A DNA stretch of 64,000 nt, from the NCBI GenBank assembly GCA_001600615.1, contig BCKK01000003.1:304893-368892 (forward strand), in the 5' to 3' direction. Of this stretch, positions 33,006 through 43,993 are shown one piece after another; the stretch's first letter is position 1; every line of letters starts with the position of its first letter. The notes below the pieces were generated by a model. The model was not told where the DNA came from. It ran no database searches and saw nothing but the letters and a program-made list of their open reading frames with translations. The position numbers and the translations under genes were made by a program. Source of the stretch: Dioszegia crocea. Its lineage: Eukaryota; Basidiomycota; Tremellomycetes; Tremellales; Bulleribasidiaceae.

Positions 33006-34011
33006 CTAATCTCCTCCACCCCCACCATCTCCGCCTCCGCCTCCGTCGCCACCGCCACAATCACCGCCGCCGAACCCTCCTCCATAGCCTCCATATCCAC
33101 CGCCAAAGCCTCCACCTAAAGTTGGGTTAGCTCATCTAGTAAATCTCGATCAAGATGGCGAAGGACTCACTCATAGCACTTCCAAGCAAAAGACCTCCAC
33201 CGAGCCCACCCATAATCGGCAGGCCCATACCCATCCCGCCTCCGTAGCCGTAACCCCTCCTTCCGTATCCTCCGGGGTAACCATACCCATACCCTCCAAG
33301 ACCGCCCATACCGCCCATCCCACCCATGCCGTAGCGGGAGTACGGGCTCATTGGCGCCGAGTAGGCATATGGATTACTGGCGTACATCCGCCCAAACGTT
33401 GGATTGTTGGCTTGTCGTCGTATAAGTTCCTGCCTCCTTCGCATATACTCCTGCTGAGCCAGAAGTTCCTTCCTGTACTGCTCGGCGCGCTGTTTCTTCC
33501 TCTGCTCCTTGTCCCTCGCCCGTTCTTCCTTAGTCCCAATGATATTATCCTTCTTGCGCTGGAACCAGTTCCGACCCTCTTTCTTCGCCTGTGCCTCATC
33601 TGCCTCTGCCCTCCGAATCGCCTGAGCTTCGGATGATGAAGGATTGGCAGGATGAGTATCCGGAAGAGATTGGAGGTACTCTGGATCATCATACGGATGA
33701 ACCCAGATCGAGCGTTTGGTGGCTGTATCGACATAAAAGTGGTGTTCCTGCTTTGGGTCGAAGCATCTCACCCAGCCCGTGGGTAGTTCTCGCCTCTCGT
33801 CATCCATCGACCGACGACCATCCTCAGTCATTCCCGGAGCGAGGTGATTGTTGTCATCGTCGGAAGCGGAAGATGCGGTCGAGGCGTTGGAGCGCTGGCG
33901 GCTGAGTTCGTGCACGGGGCCGGTGGAGGGTGCGCCGGTGTTGCCCGAGGGGTTTGTGACGTTGACGTTGGGCTGCGCCATTGCGTTGTTGTATGAGGGT
34001 GGAGCGTCCAT
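33006..34011 (-). CDS. WW-domain protein with charged linker and Gly/Tyr-rich tail
   Basis: Two exons (34011-33171, 33115-33006) give 316 residues. A disordered Asn/Ser-rich start leads into one WW domain at about residues 75-108 (ELPTGWVRCFDPKQEHHFYV, then TKRSIWVHPYDDP) with both signature tryptophans and the closing Pro. A Lys/Arg/Glu-rich helix follows (ERARDKEQRKKQRAEQYRK), and then a low-complexity tail of GYG, GGMG and GGF units through the end of both exons. WW domains bind proline-rich ligands. The layout is that of fungal Wwm1-like proteins, in which a WW domain precedes a Gly/Tyr-rich, prion-like region; the metacaspase link known for yeast Wwm1 is only an analogy here. The intron separates two parts of the same repeat-like tail. 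Confidence 0.8.
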
Positions 34012-34270
34012 GTTGCTTGGAAGTGAGAGGTAGAGATGAGAGGTCAGAGATGTCAGCGCATATCAATTGGGTGGAGCTTGGCGGTTACGTTACCATGACG
34101 TAGGATGGTCCGGATCATTTAGTCCGGGTTCGGAAAAGCTTTAGATTCCGGTCGGATTTCGAAGTTTTGAAGCGGGTCCGGCACTGAGAGGGGCGCTGCT
34201 GTATCCCTGCCCTCGCTCACCTTCACGATACTTGACTGACGTATATGCATTTGCAGGTCTATCGTACCCT

Positions 34271-35670
34271 TCATAACCCCCTAGCCAAAAATGACAATCC
34301 CCTTGGCGGCGTCCAAACATCTCGTCCGTTATCCACCAGCGCCTTTCTTGCAACTCCCCACGCCTCCTCATACAGCTCATCCGACTTGAGGTTGTGCCAA
34401 CCAAACGCCTTGTTTCCGGGGTACGAATCTATGCCTCCGTAGTTGGCGAGGTAGCCACGAATGTCAATCCGGACCAGTCCGGTTCGGGGGGAAGGGGGAG
34501 GGATGTAGACGTAGGGGTTCCGGGAAGGGCGGTGGTGTTTCCCTGGCGCATTGTGTTGTTGGAATGGATCATGGTGGTGTGGGATCGGAGGGAGGGAGAG
34601 GAGGAGTTGGGAAGTTCGTACGTCCTCAGGGAGAGGAAGTTGGATATCCTCAGTGGTGACTTGAGCCGTGGCGAGTGTTTTGACCTGAAATCAGCGTGAT
34701 TCTCACAAGCAAGCGGAAGACTCACCACGCCCCAATTCATCCCGTACATGTATCCCAACATAAGGTAGAATGATTCATCCAGCCATGCTTGTCCAAGCTT
34801 TTGTCAGTCGCGCCTTGGGTAAAACTCACATAGGTTGGCACGGATGGGTTGAGCGAGAGCAAGAATGGCAGCAAATTTTGCAAAATAGGTAAGGTCTACA
34901 TTAGCCTCATTTCAAGCGTCACTTACATCGTCGTCACACTTGAACACCCACTGAGCCTCCCTGGCTCCTTCCCTTCCAATATGCCTGATCCACTCCCAGG
35001 TCTTTCCATCGTCCATATTCTCCCCATTCTTCAGCCCCTCCAACCGGATCATATCCCCATGCCGCATCTCCTCCGCTATTGCTTTTTCCTCATCCGCCAC
35101 TCCTGGACATCGCGCCTCGTTTACACGCCCCCGGCACTCTTCTCTCGGCAGACCAAGGACGAATTTGACCTCGACCAGATGGCGGTATTCCTCCGGCACG
35201 GCGAAGAGTGGGTGGTGGCTCCGTATAAGCTCTCGTCGGTGTCGAGACGAGGCAGAGGGGATGGAGAAGATGTGAAGCATAAGGAGGGCCGGTCCTATAT
35301 CATCGCCGACGGGTTTGTATAAGGCTGGCGTCTCCCATCCGCCCGCCCATTTTGCCGCATGAACCCCTGGGACCACCGCGGGACATTTCGTCGTCCAGCG
35401 AACGCGGGAGTGGTCGGCAGTGTTCCACAAGCCATGTATACTCGCGGGAGTATACTGGTTGAGAACGTAGACTATACGCTGTTCTAATACGTTGAAACCG
35501 AACCACCCGAGCAGCAGCAGCAGCGTCACGCCCAGACATAACAAGAGCCGCCGCGACCGGAGGCCCGGCTGTGGTTGTCATATCAATTCTGGCCGTCGCT
35601 GAAGTGAGGATTGACGGCGGGGTTTACGAAGGGGGAGGATTGAGCTGGATATGGATGTTCGGCGCGACAT
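34271..35670 (-). CDS. GT31-like galactosyltransferase, type II membrane protein; in-frame TGA near start
   Basis: Exons, in order, end at 34927, then run 34895-34830, 34797-34726 and 34684-34271. After a basic stretch there is one membrane anchor (RRLLLCLGVTLLLLLGWFGF) and a lumenal domain with RHLVEVKFVLGLP, VFKCDDDTLPILQNLLPFL (the DDD metal-binding motif of GT31), SVPTYLGQAWLDESFYLML and a C-terminal region ending LSFLARGL. GT31 enzymes add beta-1,3-linked Gal or GlcNAc in the Golgi. The natural start seems to be ATG 35668-35670 (MSRRTSISSSILPLRKP), but this frame meets TGA at 35578-35580, ten codons before the membrane anchor. No intron with legal phase removes it. The ATG overlapping that TGA is in another frame. 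The gene is therefore either a pseudogene, misassembled, or has a start I cannot find. Confidence 0.7.
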
Positions 35671-35832
35671 TATGGCCATGAGTATAGATGCGGATGAAGA
35701 ATGCATCTAGGGATTGAAAAAAAAGGGGTACCAACCCTTGAAACTCGCGCTTGGACTTGGCTGCGCACTAAATTCAGGCACGGCGGAACGGCTCCGGCTG
35801 AACCGGATCTACCTTTGCATCCGCCATACATC

Positions 35833-36628
35833 ATGCCCAAAAAGATATACTTCACACGCCATGCACAGGCAGAGCACAAGTAGGTCCTAGCGGAGACAAG
35901 AGCTGATGTAGTGTCGCGTCGGATTGGACCAGTATGTTTGAGAATTGGGCGCACTGACCGCAGTTCCCGATGCCAAGCTCACGGAGCTCGGCAAGCAACA
36001 GAGTCGCGAGTTGAATGACATGACGAAGGATACCTTTCAACGGACGGCCGAGTTGATTGTTTGCTCTCCGCAGCTTCGACCCTTGGAGACGATGATCATT
36101 GGCTATCCCCACCTGAAAGATCGGCTTGACAAGGAGCCGTACAGGCACGCGGAATCCGTTTACGTCATGGACCTGCTACAAGAGGTTGGACCCTATCCCT
36201 GCGATGTCCCCACATACCCTCCCCAGGCTATAGCCTCTGCCCTCGGCGGTATCTTTTCCGGTCTTGACTTTACCACCCTCCGGACTGGGTATTCGAGCAA
36301 GCAGGGTATCTTTGCCCAAGAGAATGTCGAAAATCGAGCGGCGAAGGTGCGACAATGGCTCAGTGAGAGAGCGGAGCAGGAAATTGTCGGTGAGTATTCG
36401 TGTTGAATGTGCTGACCTAAGTTGTGGCACATGGAGATATATTGAGGCAGATTGTAGATGGGCCAAACTCGCGAAGGGTGAGTGAAGGGTCGATTGAGCT
36501 GACTTCAGCCCTGGGCCAACGCCGAAGTCAAGGTGTTCACTTTCAAAGAGGGGTCGCATGATCTCGAGGAGGTCGCTCAGGTCGACCCAAAGTCTGAGAC
36601 TAACGAACCTACCAGTAGCCAGATGTAG
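35833..36628 (+). CDS. Histidine phosphatase (phosphoglycerate mutase-like), copy 1
   Basis: Exons 35833-35879, 35912-35931, 35964-36389, 36422-36477 and 36509-36628 give 222 residues. The family signs are the N-terminal TRHAQAEHN (catalytic His in the RHA box), ELIVCSPQLRPLET (second Arg in the SPxxR box), and VVAHGDILRQ near the end (second catalytic His). It is similar to fungal Pmu1-type proteins of the branch, which remove phosphate from small metabolites or proteins; the substrate is not predictable. The end (VAQVDPKSETNEPTSSQM) is longer than in copy 2. It sits 135 bp upstream of a paralog with identical exon-intron structure. Confidence 0.88.
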
Positions 36629-36739
36629 GCTAAAGGAGGAGATGTCAAAGGATGATTGGGCTTCCTTGTTCTCTCCGTTCTTTCTGTGTCTCATTGGCTT
36701 TTCATTTCTTTATTCGATATCACTTACACGAATTGATCA

Positions 36740-36783
36740 CCATGGCGAAGAAGCTCTACTACCATGGCGAAGGAGCTCCACTT
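36740..36783 (+). repeat. 22-bp direct duplication over the start codon of phosphatase copy 2
   Basis: CCATGGCGAAGAAGCTCTAC at 36740 is followed by CCATGGCGAAGGAGCTCCAC at 36762, differing at two of the first 20 positions. Each unit contains an ATG. The upstream ATG opens a 22-codon frame that ends in TAA at the first exon junction. Confidence 0.85.
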
Positions 36784-37533
36784 GACGCGTCATGCCGAGG
36801 CGGAACATAAGTGAGTACAACCCCTTGCTCGAGCTGACGTAGTGTGTCGAAAGATTGGGAAAGTATGATGCCTTCTGTCGACTTGCTGACCCTAGTCCCC
36901 GACGCCAAACTCACACCCGCCGGGCAAGAGCAATGTCGAGGTCTTCACACTCTGACCAAAGAGACAATCCAGCAGACTGCTCAACTCATCGTCTGCTCGC
37001 CCCATACTCGGACTCTCGAGAGTTTGTTTCTGGGATACCCAACTCTCAGGGCTCGACTCGAAGCGGAGGGCAAACCCGTCATCATCCTCGACATTCTATC
37101 CGAAATCAGCGCGTTCCCATGCGACACACCTACTTTCCCACCCTCGGCTATAGCTTCAGCTCAAAATGGACTATTTCCGTCTTTCGACTTTACAGGATTG
37201 CGGGAGGGGTACGCAAGCAAGAAGGGCATTTTTGATGAGAATAATGCAGAGGCGCGGGCGGCGATGGTCAGGAAGTGGCTTGCGGAGAGGGAAGAGACTG
37301 AGATTGTTGGTGAGGGACCCTGCTATCATGAAGCTGACGGTAGTGGTGTCTCATGGAGACTTTTTGACGCAGCTCGTGCACGGGGCAGTGGTGGAGATTC
37401 CCTCGGTGAGTTTGATTTTGACTGTTGGAAGAAGCACAGCGCTGATGATCAGCTGCGATGGGGTAACGCCGAAGTCAAGGTGTTCACGTTCAAAGAGGGG
37501 TCTTACGAGCTCGTGGAGGTGGTCGAAGTTTGA
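36764..37533 (+). CDS. Histidine phosphatase (phosphoglycerate mutase-like), copy 2
   Basis: Exons 36764-36810, 36843-36862, 36896-37309, 37344-37405 and 37453-37533 give about 207 residues. The boxes are TRHAEAEHN, LIVCSPHTRTLES and VVSHGDFLTQ. Intron positions and phases are the same as in copy 1, including the 20-nt second exon, so this is a tandem duplicate. Overall the two proteins are roughly half identical, with nearly identical stretches such as NAEVKVFTFKEGS. The start ATG (36764) lies in the second unit of a 22-bp direct duplication. The first unit supplies an out-of-frame ATG at 36742. Expression may be reduced by that upstream ATG. Confidence 0.86.
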
Positions 37534-37910
37534 CACCGATCAGCCATTAGCCAGAGCGGAAGGGCGAGTGACAGATGCGCAGATCATGAAGGTTTACCAT
37601 CAGTGGGGAAGGTGGTCATTGATGAGAGGGAGTGCCATGTTAATTTGGGCTCATTCCCGGAACGACACTGTGAATTCATTTTAAATGCTGATGAGAAACC
37701 GCTGGCTCATTGAGCAGCCCCTCGTCTGACCTATTTCTTTGAGCTCGACCGCCATACTTGACCTCCCAGCGCAAGGTCAACTCGTATATGCGAGTCAAGA
37801 TTACTCGCTCTCCGATTTCAATGCTAATTCAACATAGCTAGGTCGAAATATATGGCCAAGGCTGCTGGCTGAGCCGTTGAAAGCATGCATGATTACCAGC
37901 AACCCCACAT
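37534..37910. other. Convergent intergenic region, no gene seen
   Basis: About 380 bases between the stops of phosphatase copy 2 and the alpha-xylosidase. No supported feature beyond expected 3' ends. Confidence 0.5.
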
Positions 37911-40587
37911 CTAAGCAAGAACCGATTTGACATCCCCCATCTTGGTGTCAAGTCCACCACACTCCATTGTCCCATCCTTACGAACCACAATCCTCCCAGC
38001 AGCTTCTTCGCCCTTGGTCCGGGGAACCAAAAACACCGTCTCCTCCGTGATCTGATACGCCCTCACCTCCAGCTTGACCTCGCTGTACTCGTAATCCGGC
38101 ACTGTGACGTCTTCTGGACCCAGCACCAATATCGATCCCTCCCTGACGAAGACGGGAATCCGGTCGATCGGGCAATTCTCCTCGACGATGTGTCTGGGTC
38201 CTTCGACAACTTCTCCAGTCCACAAATCCGTCCATTTGCCTGAGGGTAGGTAGTACGTCGCTTCAGTCTCGTGCAGGACCGGTGCGACCAGGAGGGAATC
38301 GCCGAGCATGTATTGCTTGTCGAGATATGGGGCGACTGGATCGGTGGGGAATTCAAGGAGGATAGACCGCATCATGGGTATTCCTGTTTGACGTGATTTG
38401 ATGGCCTATTGTCAGTTGTGGATTGGCAAAGACTCACCTCGGCGTAAAGATATGGCATGAGTCTGAGTTTTGCCTTGATCATCTTTGACGTGACTCGAAC
38501 GGCCTTCTCGCCATAGTTCCACGGAACGCGATATGACCCTGAGCCATGTAATCGGGACTGACATTAGCTGGATCTGACTCGTACTCACATGGGATGAGAA
38601 CAAGCCGAAAGCGACCCATCGGCTAAAGACCGCTTCGGGAGGATGACCCTCAAACCCTCCAATATCATGCGACCAGTATGAAAACCCAGAGTACGATATC
38701 GACAGCCCGCCTCGGATAGTCTCTGCCATAGCTTCGAATGTGCTCTCGCAGTCTCCGCCCCAGTGTACGGGGAATCGCTGTCCGCCTGCGGTAGCTGATC
38801 TTGCGAAAAGCGCCGCTTCGCCTACGCCGAGAACCCTTTCGATGGTTTCAAAGACGCACTTGTTGTATAAGTGAGCGTAGTAGCTGGGATCAGCAGAGTA
38901 TAGCTCAGACTCACTTGTGCATCTTTCTCGGATCACTCCCGTCAAACCATTCGACGTCGAGATGGGGAATACGCTCTCCAAAGTCGGTCTTGAGCGTGTC
39001 GACACCGGTTAAAATGAGCTTTTCGATAAAGCCAGCATACCATGCAGCAGCGGCGGGGTTGGTAAAGTCGACAATTGCCATGCTGGATTGCCACTCATCC
39101 CTGGTGTCAGCTTGACCAGAGGGAAACTCACCATTGCCAGACTTTGCCATTTTTGCGTTTGAGAAAGTAACCCCTCTCCGCGCCCTCTTTGAAGATTTCC
39201 GCGCGTTGGCCTGTGGTTAGCAGGTACAATCATAGTACGTACTGATGTAGGGATTGATCCAAGCGCAGATCTTCACATTGTACTCCTCTTTGATCTCCTT
39301 CAAGTACTGCTTTGGGTTGGGGAAGTTGATGGGGTCCCATGTGAAGGAGCACCAGTCGAAACCTCTCATCCAGCTGAACGTCAGTGCGATCTACAGTTGA
39401 CTCACAAGCAGTCCAAATGAAAGACTCGGACGGGACAATTCCTATCTCTCATTCCCTTGAGAAACCCCGAGACGGTGTTCTGGTCGTACGAAGTCAGAAA
39501 GGAGGTCGATAGGTAAAGACCGAATGTCCAAGCGGGGGGTAAAGCAGGAAGACCGGTCATCCGGACGTAGTTCTGCAGAGCCTGACATCAGCCAAGTATG
39601 ACAACCACTCACCTTCTTCATAGATCCTCCGCCAATGAGGTAATACTCCAACTTCTCCCCTCGCACACCGATCCCAATCTTACTGCACTTCTCCCGCCCG
39701 ACCTCAAACTCCACCTCCTCCGGGTGATTCACAAACAGCCCATAGCCCCGGTTGGAAAGGTAGAATGGGATGTTTTTGTAGGCGTACTCTGACGAAGTCC
39801 CACCATCCGCATTCCAAAGATCTACCAATTGACCATTCTTGATGACGGGTCCGAATCTTTCGCCTAGACCGTGGATGTGCTCCCCGACGGAAAGGGAGAG
39901 TTCATTCATCATGAATCTGACCCATCCGCCAGATAGGCGTTGCTCCGACCCGACACCATCCTGGACTGGCAGAGCGTCGTTGATCGTGGACAGGCAAGTG
40001 GATTCGGACATCGATCCGAGTGTGTAGTGGTATGGCAAGTCGACAAGCGCCTGGCCCTTCTTGTCGGTACCGCACAGAAATCGCTCCTTGCCAGATGTGA
40101 AATCGCTGAATGTGAAGCCGTAAGAGTCTGGCGCGGTGCAGACTCTGATAGATAGATTACCGGATTTGAAAGCGATATGGGAATCGGTGTGATTGATGCT
40201 GGTAGTGGGGGGTGTGGGGGCACCGTCAGGAAAGAGCTCGAATTTGGCGCCGCCGGTGGGTGTGTAATCCTAATTTCAGCTCGACTCATATGTGGCTCAC
40301 CTTGTGATGTTCCAGAGTGACCTTGATTACATCGTCCATAGGTGATGAGATGTGTACATTAAGCAAAGCGCCTGGTATCAGCTTAAACCAAGCTCAAGCT
40401 CACAATTGAGCGTGTCGCCGCGATGAGCAATATGCTTTGGTGCGACTGTATACTCCAATTCCTCAGATGTAGCTTTGAGCACCTCGACGACTTCGGTGGC
40501 GCCTAGGAAGCGTGCGCCTGTAGGTCTCCTCCACCTAAATCGTCAGCACAACCAGAGACTGACTCACAGTCCGTCCGTGAATTTCAT
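37911..40587 (-). CDS. GH31 alpha-xylosidase
   Basis: A minus-strand gene of about ten exons from ATG 40585-40587 (MKFTDGLWRRPTGARFLG) to TAG 37911-37913. The start is the standard N-terminus of YicI-type alpha-xylosidases. Further family blocks are GLGERFGPVIKNGQLVDLWN, NIPFYLSNRGYGLFVNHPEE, the nucleophile motif TLKTDFGERIP (about 39001-38966), the acid/base region HWGGDCESTFEAM, GFSYWSHDIGGFEG and QYMLGDSLLVAPV. The enzyme removes alpha-linked xylose from the non-reducing end of oligosaccharides such as xyloglucan fragments. No signal peptide is seen, so it is probably intracellular. The frame stays open upstream for about 160 codons, with one in-frame ATG at 40770, but that part has no family similarity and is taken as leader. 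Confidence 0.9.
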
Positions 40588-41211
40588 TGCGATTGGGATG
40601 AGGGGCAAGAGACAGTCCAGAAAATTATCCTGCGTCGATGAGGATGATCTGCTCGGAGGATAGCCGGGAGATGGCCCATGGTGAGATGGAGGGAGTGGAG
40701 ACACTGAAGCAGCGGGCCGTTCTCCGGCCCAGCCAAGAGCACCGAGATCGGGCCCGAACGACCGAGGCATGCCGGCAGCACGGCTATCAGCGGAACTTGC
40801 CCGTTGTGGCAATGGTTCACATTCCTCTTGCGAGTTCAAGGTCTGTGCGAAGATGGCATGACTGATCAGGGGAAGCGTCCGCAGGCCGGCGACCAAGGAC
40901 AAGACATCTCGCTCAGGGGGATCGAGGCCGTCTCCTCCGAATGATCGTCGCGGAAATGTGAGCGAATGGGTCTGGGTGCTGCCAGCGAGAACGCAAGGGT
41001 GACCTTGGATCTTCAGACATGGTTTCGGCGGTACATTTGAAGCCTGATTGAGTATGCCAGAGGTCGTTAGTACTTTCAACGAGAGAGTTCAGCCGGTATC
41101 GCTGATTGATTAAAGCCTTTGCCCTCGGCCGTCAGCGATACTGAAGTCCAGGATTGAGAGAGCCCCTGATCGTTGCGCAGGCCTGGCGGCCGATATCTAC
41201 ATCAACTCAGG
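40588..41211. other. Intergenic upstream of the alpha-xylosidase, no gene seen
   Basis: About 620 bases between two minus-strand genes. The frame of the xylosidase remains open on the minus strand almost to 41079 (Pro/Ser-rich if translated). I treat it as a 5' leader and promoter. Confidence 0.45.
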
Positions 41212-42336
41212 CTACTCATCATCGCTATCCTCTTCTTCTTCTTCGTCTTCCCCCTCCTCTCCATCCCCAAATTCCACCTGTACGAGCCCACTGGCCAAGA
41301 CATACCCCACCATCGCCACTCCGGCAGCGGCATACCATGCCCACCGCCCTCTCTCAAACTTCTTCTCAGCATCCGACTTCTTGCTTTGCTTCGCACTCCA
41401 CATCCATCCCTGGATAGTGTCACTCCAGCTGGCCACTGGTGTCGGCTCGACGCGCGAGACCGTCCACTGAGGAAAGAGACGATCCCTGATTTTGTCGTGG
41501 TGCGCTACCAATCTTGGATAGCTCGTTTTGAGAAGATTTGCCAGGAGTGGGTTTGGCCATTCGGGAGTGAGGAGGAGAGTAAGATGGGAGAATAGCATAA
41601 GGTCGGGCGTAGTAGGTCTATGTCAGTCCAGTCAAGGGTTGACTCACTGATTGCCTGTGAAGTATCCCTCCCCCACTCGTCTCGCAAGAATATCCAACAC
41701 TGCTCTTGCCCTCCTGACCAACTCTTCCTCTCCGAACGCTCTTCTCCTTTTCTCCATCTCCCGCCCAGCACCCCATCCTGCCCAGCCTTGAGGTATAGTC
41801 GTCCCTCCCGGCGCAACTACCTCACCCTCCGATTTCTTCTCTTCCCCATCTGTCATTCCGCCCAGTCCCCAAAGTCCAACATGCTCCAGTCGAATCTTAT
41901 GAATTGCCCGTATTCTCTGTGGGATGTAGTGCCGCTCAAGCGGTCCAAGACTGGCCGCTAGGGAAGGCCCGACTAGGCGATAATTGGGAGGCAGAGAGTA
42001 GATTGTGTGGTTCTAAATTAGCCCAATCAGAGCTTGACTCACGACAAGATCTGTAAGGCTTTGCTCGATGTATGATGTCCAGATCTTAGCTTCGGCTTTA
42101 TCCTCGTCTAGATCTGACCATGCTGGAAGCGACGCCAGATGTCTAGGCTGGACGATGTGATCCAAGTGGGTGATGTAGGGGAGTTTACCCCCGTTGGTGC
42201 TGTAGTCGCCCTGCTTGATGGCCCATCTACCGGGAACGACGAGCTGGAGTAGAGACGCAAGATAGAGGGATTCCGGGTCGCTGGACGGTAGACTGCCTAG
42301 GGTAGGCGTTGCGTGTAGGATGAACGGGTAGGACAT
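41212..42336 (-). CDS. Metaxin/Tom37-type mitochondrial outer membrane import protein
   Basis: Three exons from ATG 42334-42336 to TAG 41212-41214. The N-terminal part (MSYPFILHATPTLGSLPS, LQLVVPGRWAIKQGDY, GKLPYITHLDHIV) is a glutathione-transferase-like fold of the Tom37/metaxin type. The middle has the metaxin-like helix block (RRARAVLDILARRVGEGYF...PTTPDLMLFSHLTLLLTP). Near the C-terminus lies one membrane segment (WAWYAAAGVAMVGYVLASG), followed by a strongly acidic end (EDEEEEEDSDDE). Metaxin-type proteins are the cytosolic receptors of the SAM complex, which inserts beta-barrel proteins into the mitochondrial outer membrane. Whether this is the Sam35 or Sam37 counterpart cannot be told by eye; the C-terminal anchor favours Sam37/metaxin-1. 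Confidence 0.75.
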
Positions 42337-42670
42337 GGTGTGATGGAGAGAGAGTGGAGGTATTTTGGCTGTGATAAATTTGGCCTTGGCTGCACGATAG
42401 GTACAATACCTTCATCTTGCTCTTCTCCCATATTTCGCTTTCAGCACTAAGACGCTCTTCTGTGCATCTATTGCATGATTGGGTCAGACTCATGGATGGA
42501 CTTGCATGGGCCGTCAGATCAAAAAGAGGGTCTGTCAAGCGAATTGATGTGGGCACCCTCAACATCTCCGATCGGATCGCGACGTAGGGTATGTTGACTG
42601 TTGCTGTCCTTACCGACTGATCTTCTCTCACTGTGTTCATCACATCGCGAGCTTTTCGCTCGCTACTGAG
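42337..42670. other. Divergent promoter region, no gene seen
   Basis: About 330 bases between the divergent starts of the metaxin-like gene and the first group A F-box gene. Only short spurious frames. Confidence 0.5.
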
Positions 42671-43876
42671 ATGCCTCACCCCAGAGCAAAAGAACTATGG
42701 AGCCTGATCATCCCCTACCTCCGAACTCCAAGCCCCCGACCTCTGTCCAAACCTCCCCGATCTGCCCTGCGGCAGAACGCCCTTGTGGCAGTGAGCCGAA
42801 CTTGCAAGGTACGTACTGATGACTTTGGATACCTGTAGCTGACTAATCAGCTCTTCAAAAAGATCTCCAAGAAGTAATTGTATACCGACCTCATCACCGA
42901 TGACCTCCCTCTTCTGCTCGACCCCTCCCACATCACAGCCCGACTCTCTTCCTTCGCCTTGACCAAAACTCTTCGAATCGAGTACTCGGACAAAGGGCAT
43001 AGCCCCAAATACACGGAGCTCTGCTCAAACAGCACGGCGGAGAGGAGAGAGGCATGGGGCGATTGTGGTCCTACTGCAGAGGAATATATGCAGACGGAGG
43101 AGGCGGACGCGAGGCGGGAGACAAAGAGGTTGACTGCCTTCTTTGACGCTGCGACCATCACACTAGCCAAGGCTTTCCCCCATGTCGAAAACATCCTCAT
43201 CGCTTCCATCTACGGTCCGGATGAAGTCTGGCGCCGCATCGACACGGACTCCGGTGACCGCACCCACGAGCGATCACTCCTGCAACTCTGCGGGGCAAAG
43301 TTCGCCCAATCTATCAGGTCTACCAGTGCCCGTCAAATGTGTATGCGCGACCTGCACGGTCCGCTTGCGCAACACAACGATGAGGACGCGCGCGGCGTGG
43401 GCCCCTTCACCACCTTCCACTTTACCGGGTGCGACACCAGCGTGGTGTTCCGATACGGCAGTCCATCCCGCTGGCTGTATGATGACATTACGACGTACGA
43501 TTGGAGCTGTTTGCTTCCTGTTATTGGTATACGAATCAGAATGCTTAGGCAGATTCGAGGCATATATCTCGTCACCCTGCCCCCTCCTACGCTCGATCTT
43601 ACCATTACCTTCTCGTGTGACGCCTCCACTCGAGCGTCATTCGATCCGGACCACCTACTCTTCCGTCATCGTCCCGCATTGCCCCGTCACAATAATGGCA
43701 GCGGCTTCAGGCTATCCCCCACTGTCCAATCCCAAAGAGCGGTGCAACTCGGCAAGGCGGTGAAGGCGTTCGTGCGGCAAGACCCGTATGGCAGAGGCGT
43801 CAAGTTCTATGACAATGACAAGGTGCAGTGGGAGAGTTCGGTTGGGGCATCGCCGTGTGCTGCGTGTGGGTCATGA
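42671..43876 (+). pseudogene. F-box-like protein, group A copy 1, with an internal stop
   Basis: Exon 1 (42671-42808) encodes MPHPRAKELWSLIIPYL, a Pro-rich link and RTCK. After a 42-nt intron, exon 2 (42851-43876) continues the frame but meets TAA at 42875-42877, where its paralogs have Leu in a PLLY motif (one base change, TTA to TAA). The rest of the frame is intact for 332 codons and keeps all group motifs: TLRIEYSDK, MCMRDLHGPL, SRWLYDDITTYDW and the end PCAACGS. The first exon matches an F-box-like helix pair, which would bind Skp1 in an SCF ubiquitin ligase; that role is inferred. The stop truncates the protein after about 54 residues, so I call it a recent pseudogene, unless the intron is longer or the base is a sequencing error. 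Confidence 0.75.
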
Positions 43877-43993
43877 GGACGAGTAGCGGAAAGGGCGATA
43901 GAGCAGCGGGAAAGGCGGATGAAAAGACAGGGCCAAGATTGTCGGATTGGCTGGTCTGACTATGTCGAGAATGGCGAATGCGACTTATCTGCA

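Noticed and set aside
40588..41079. N-terminal extension of the alpha-xylosidase by about 160 codons
   Set aside because: It is open but Pro/Ser-rich, lacks a family match, and the canonical family start MKFTDG is present at 40587.
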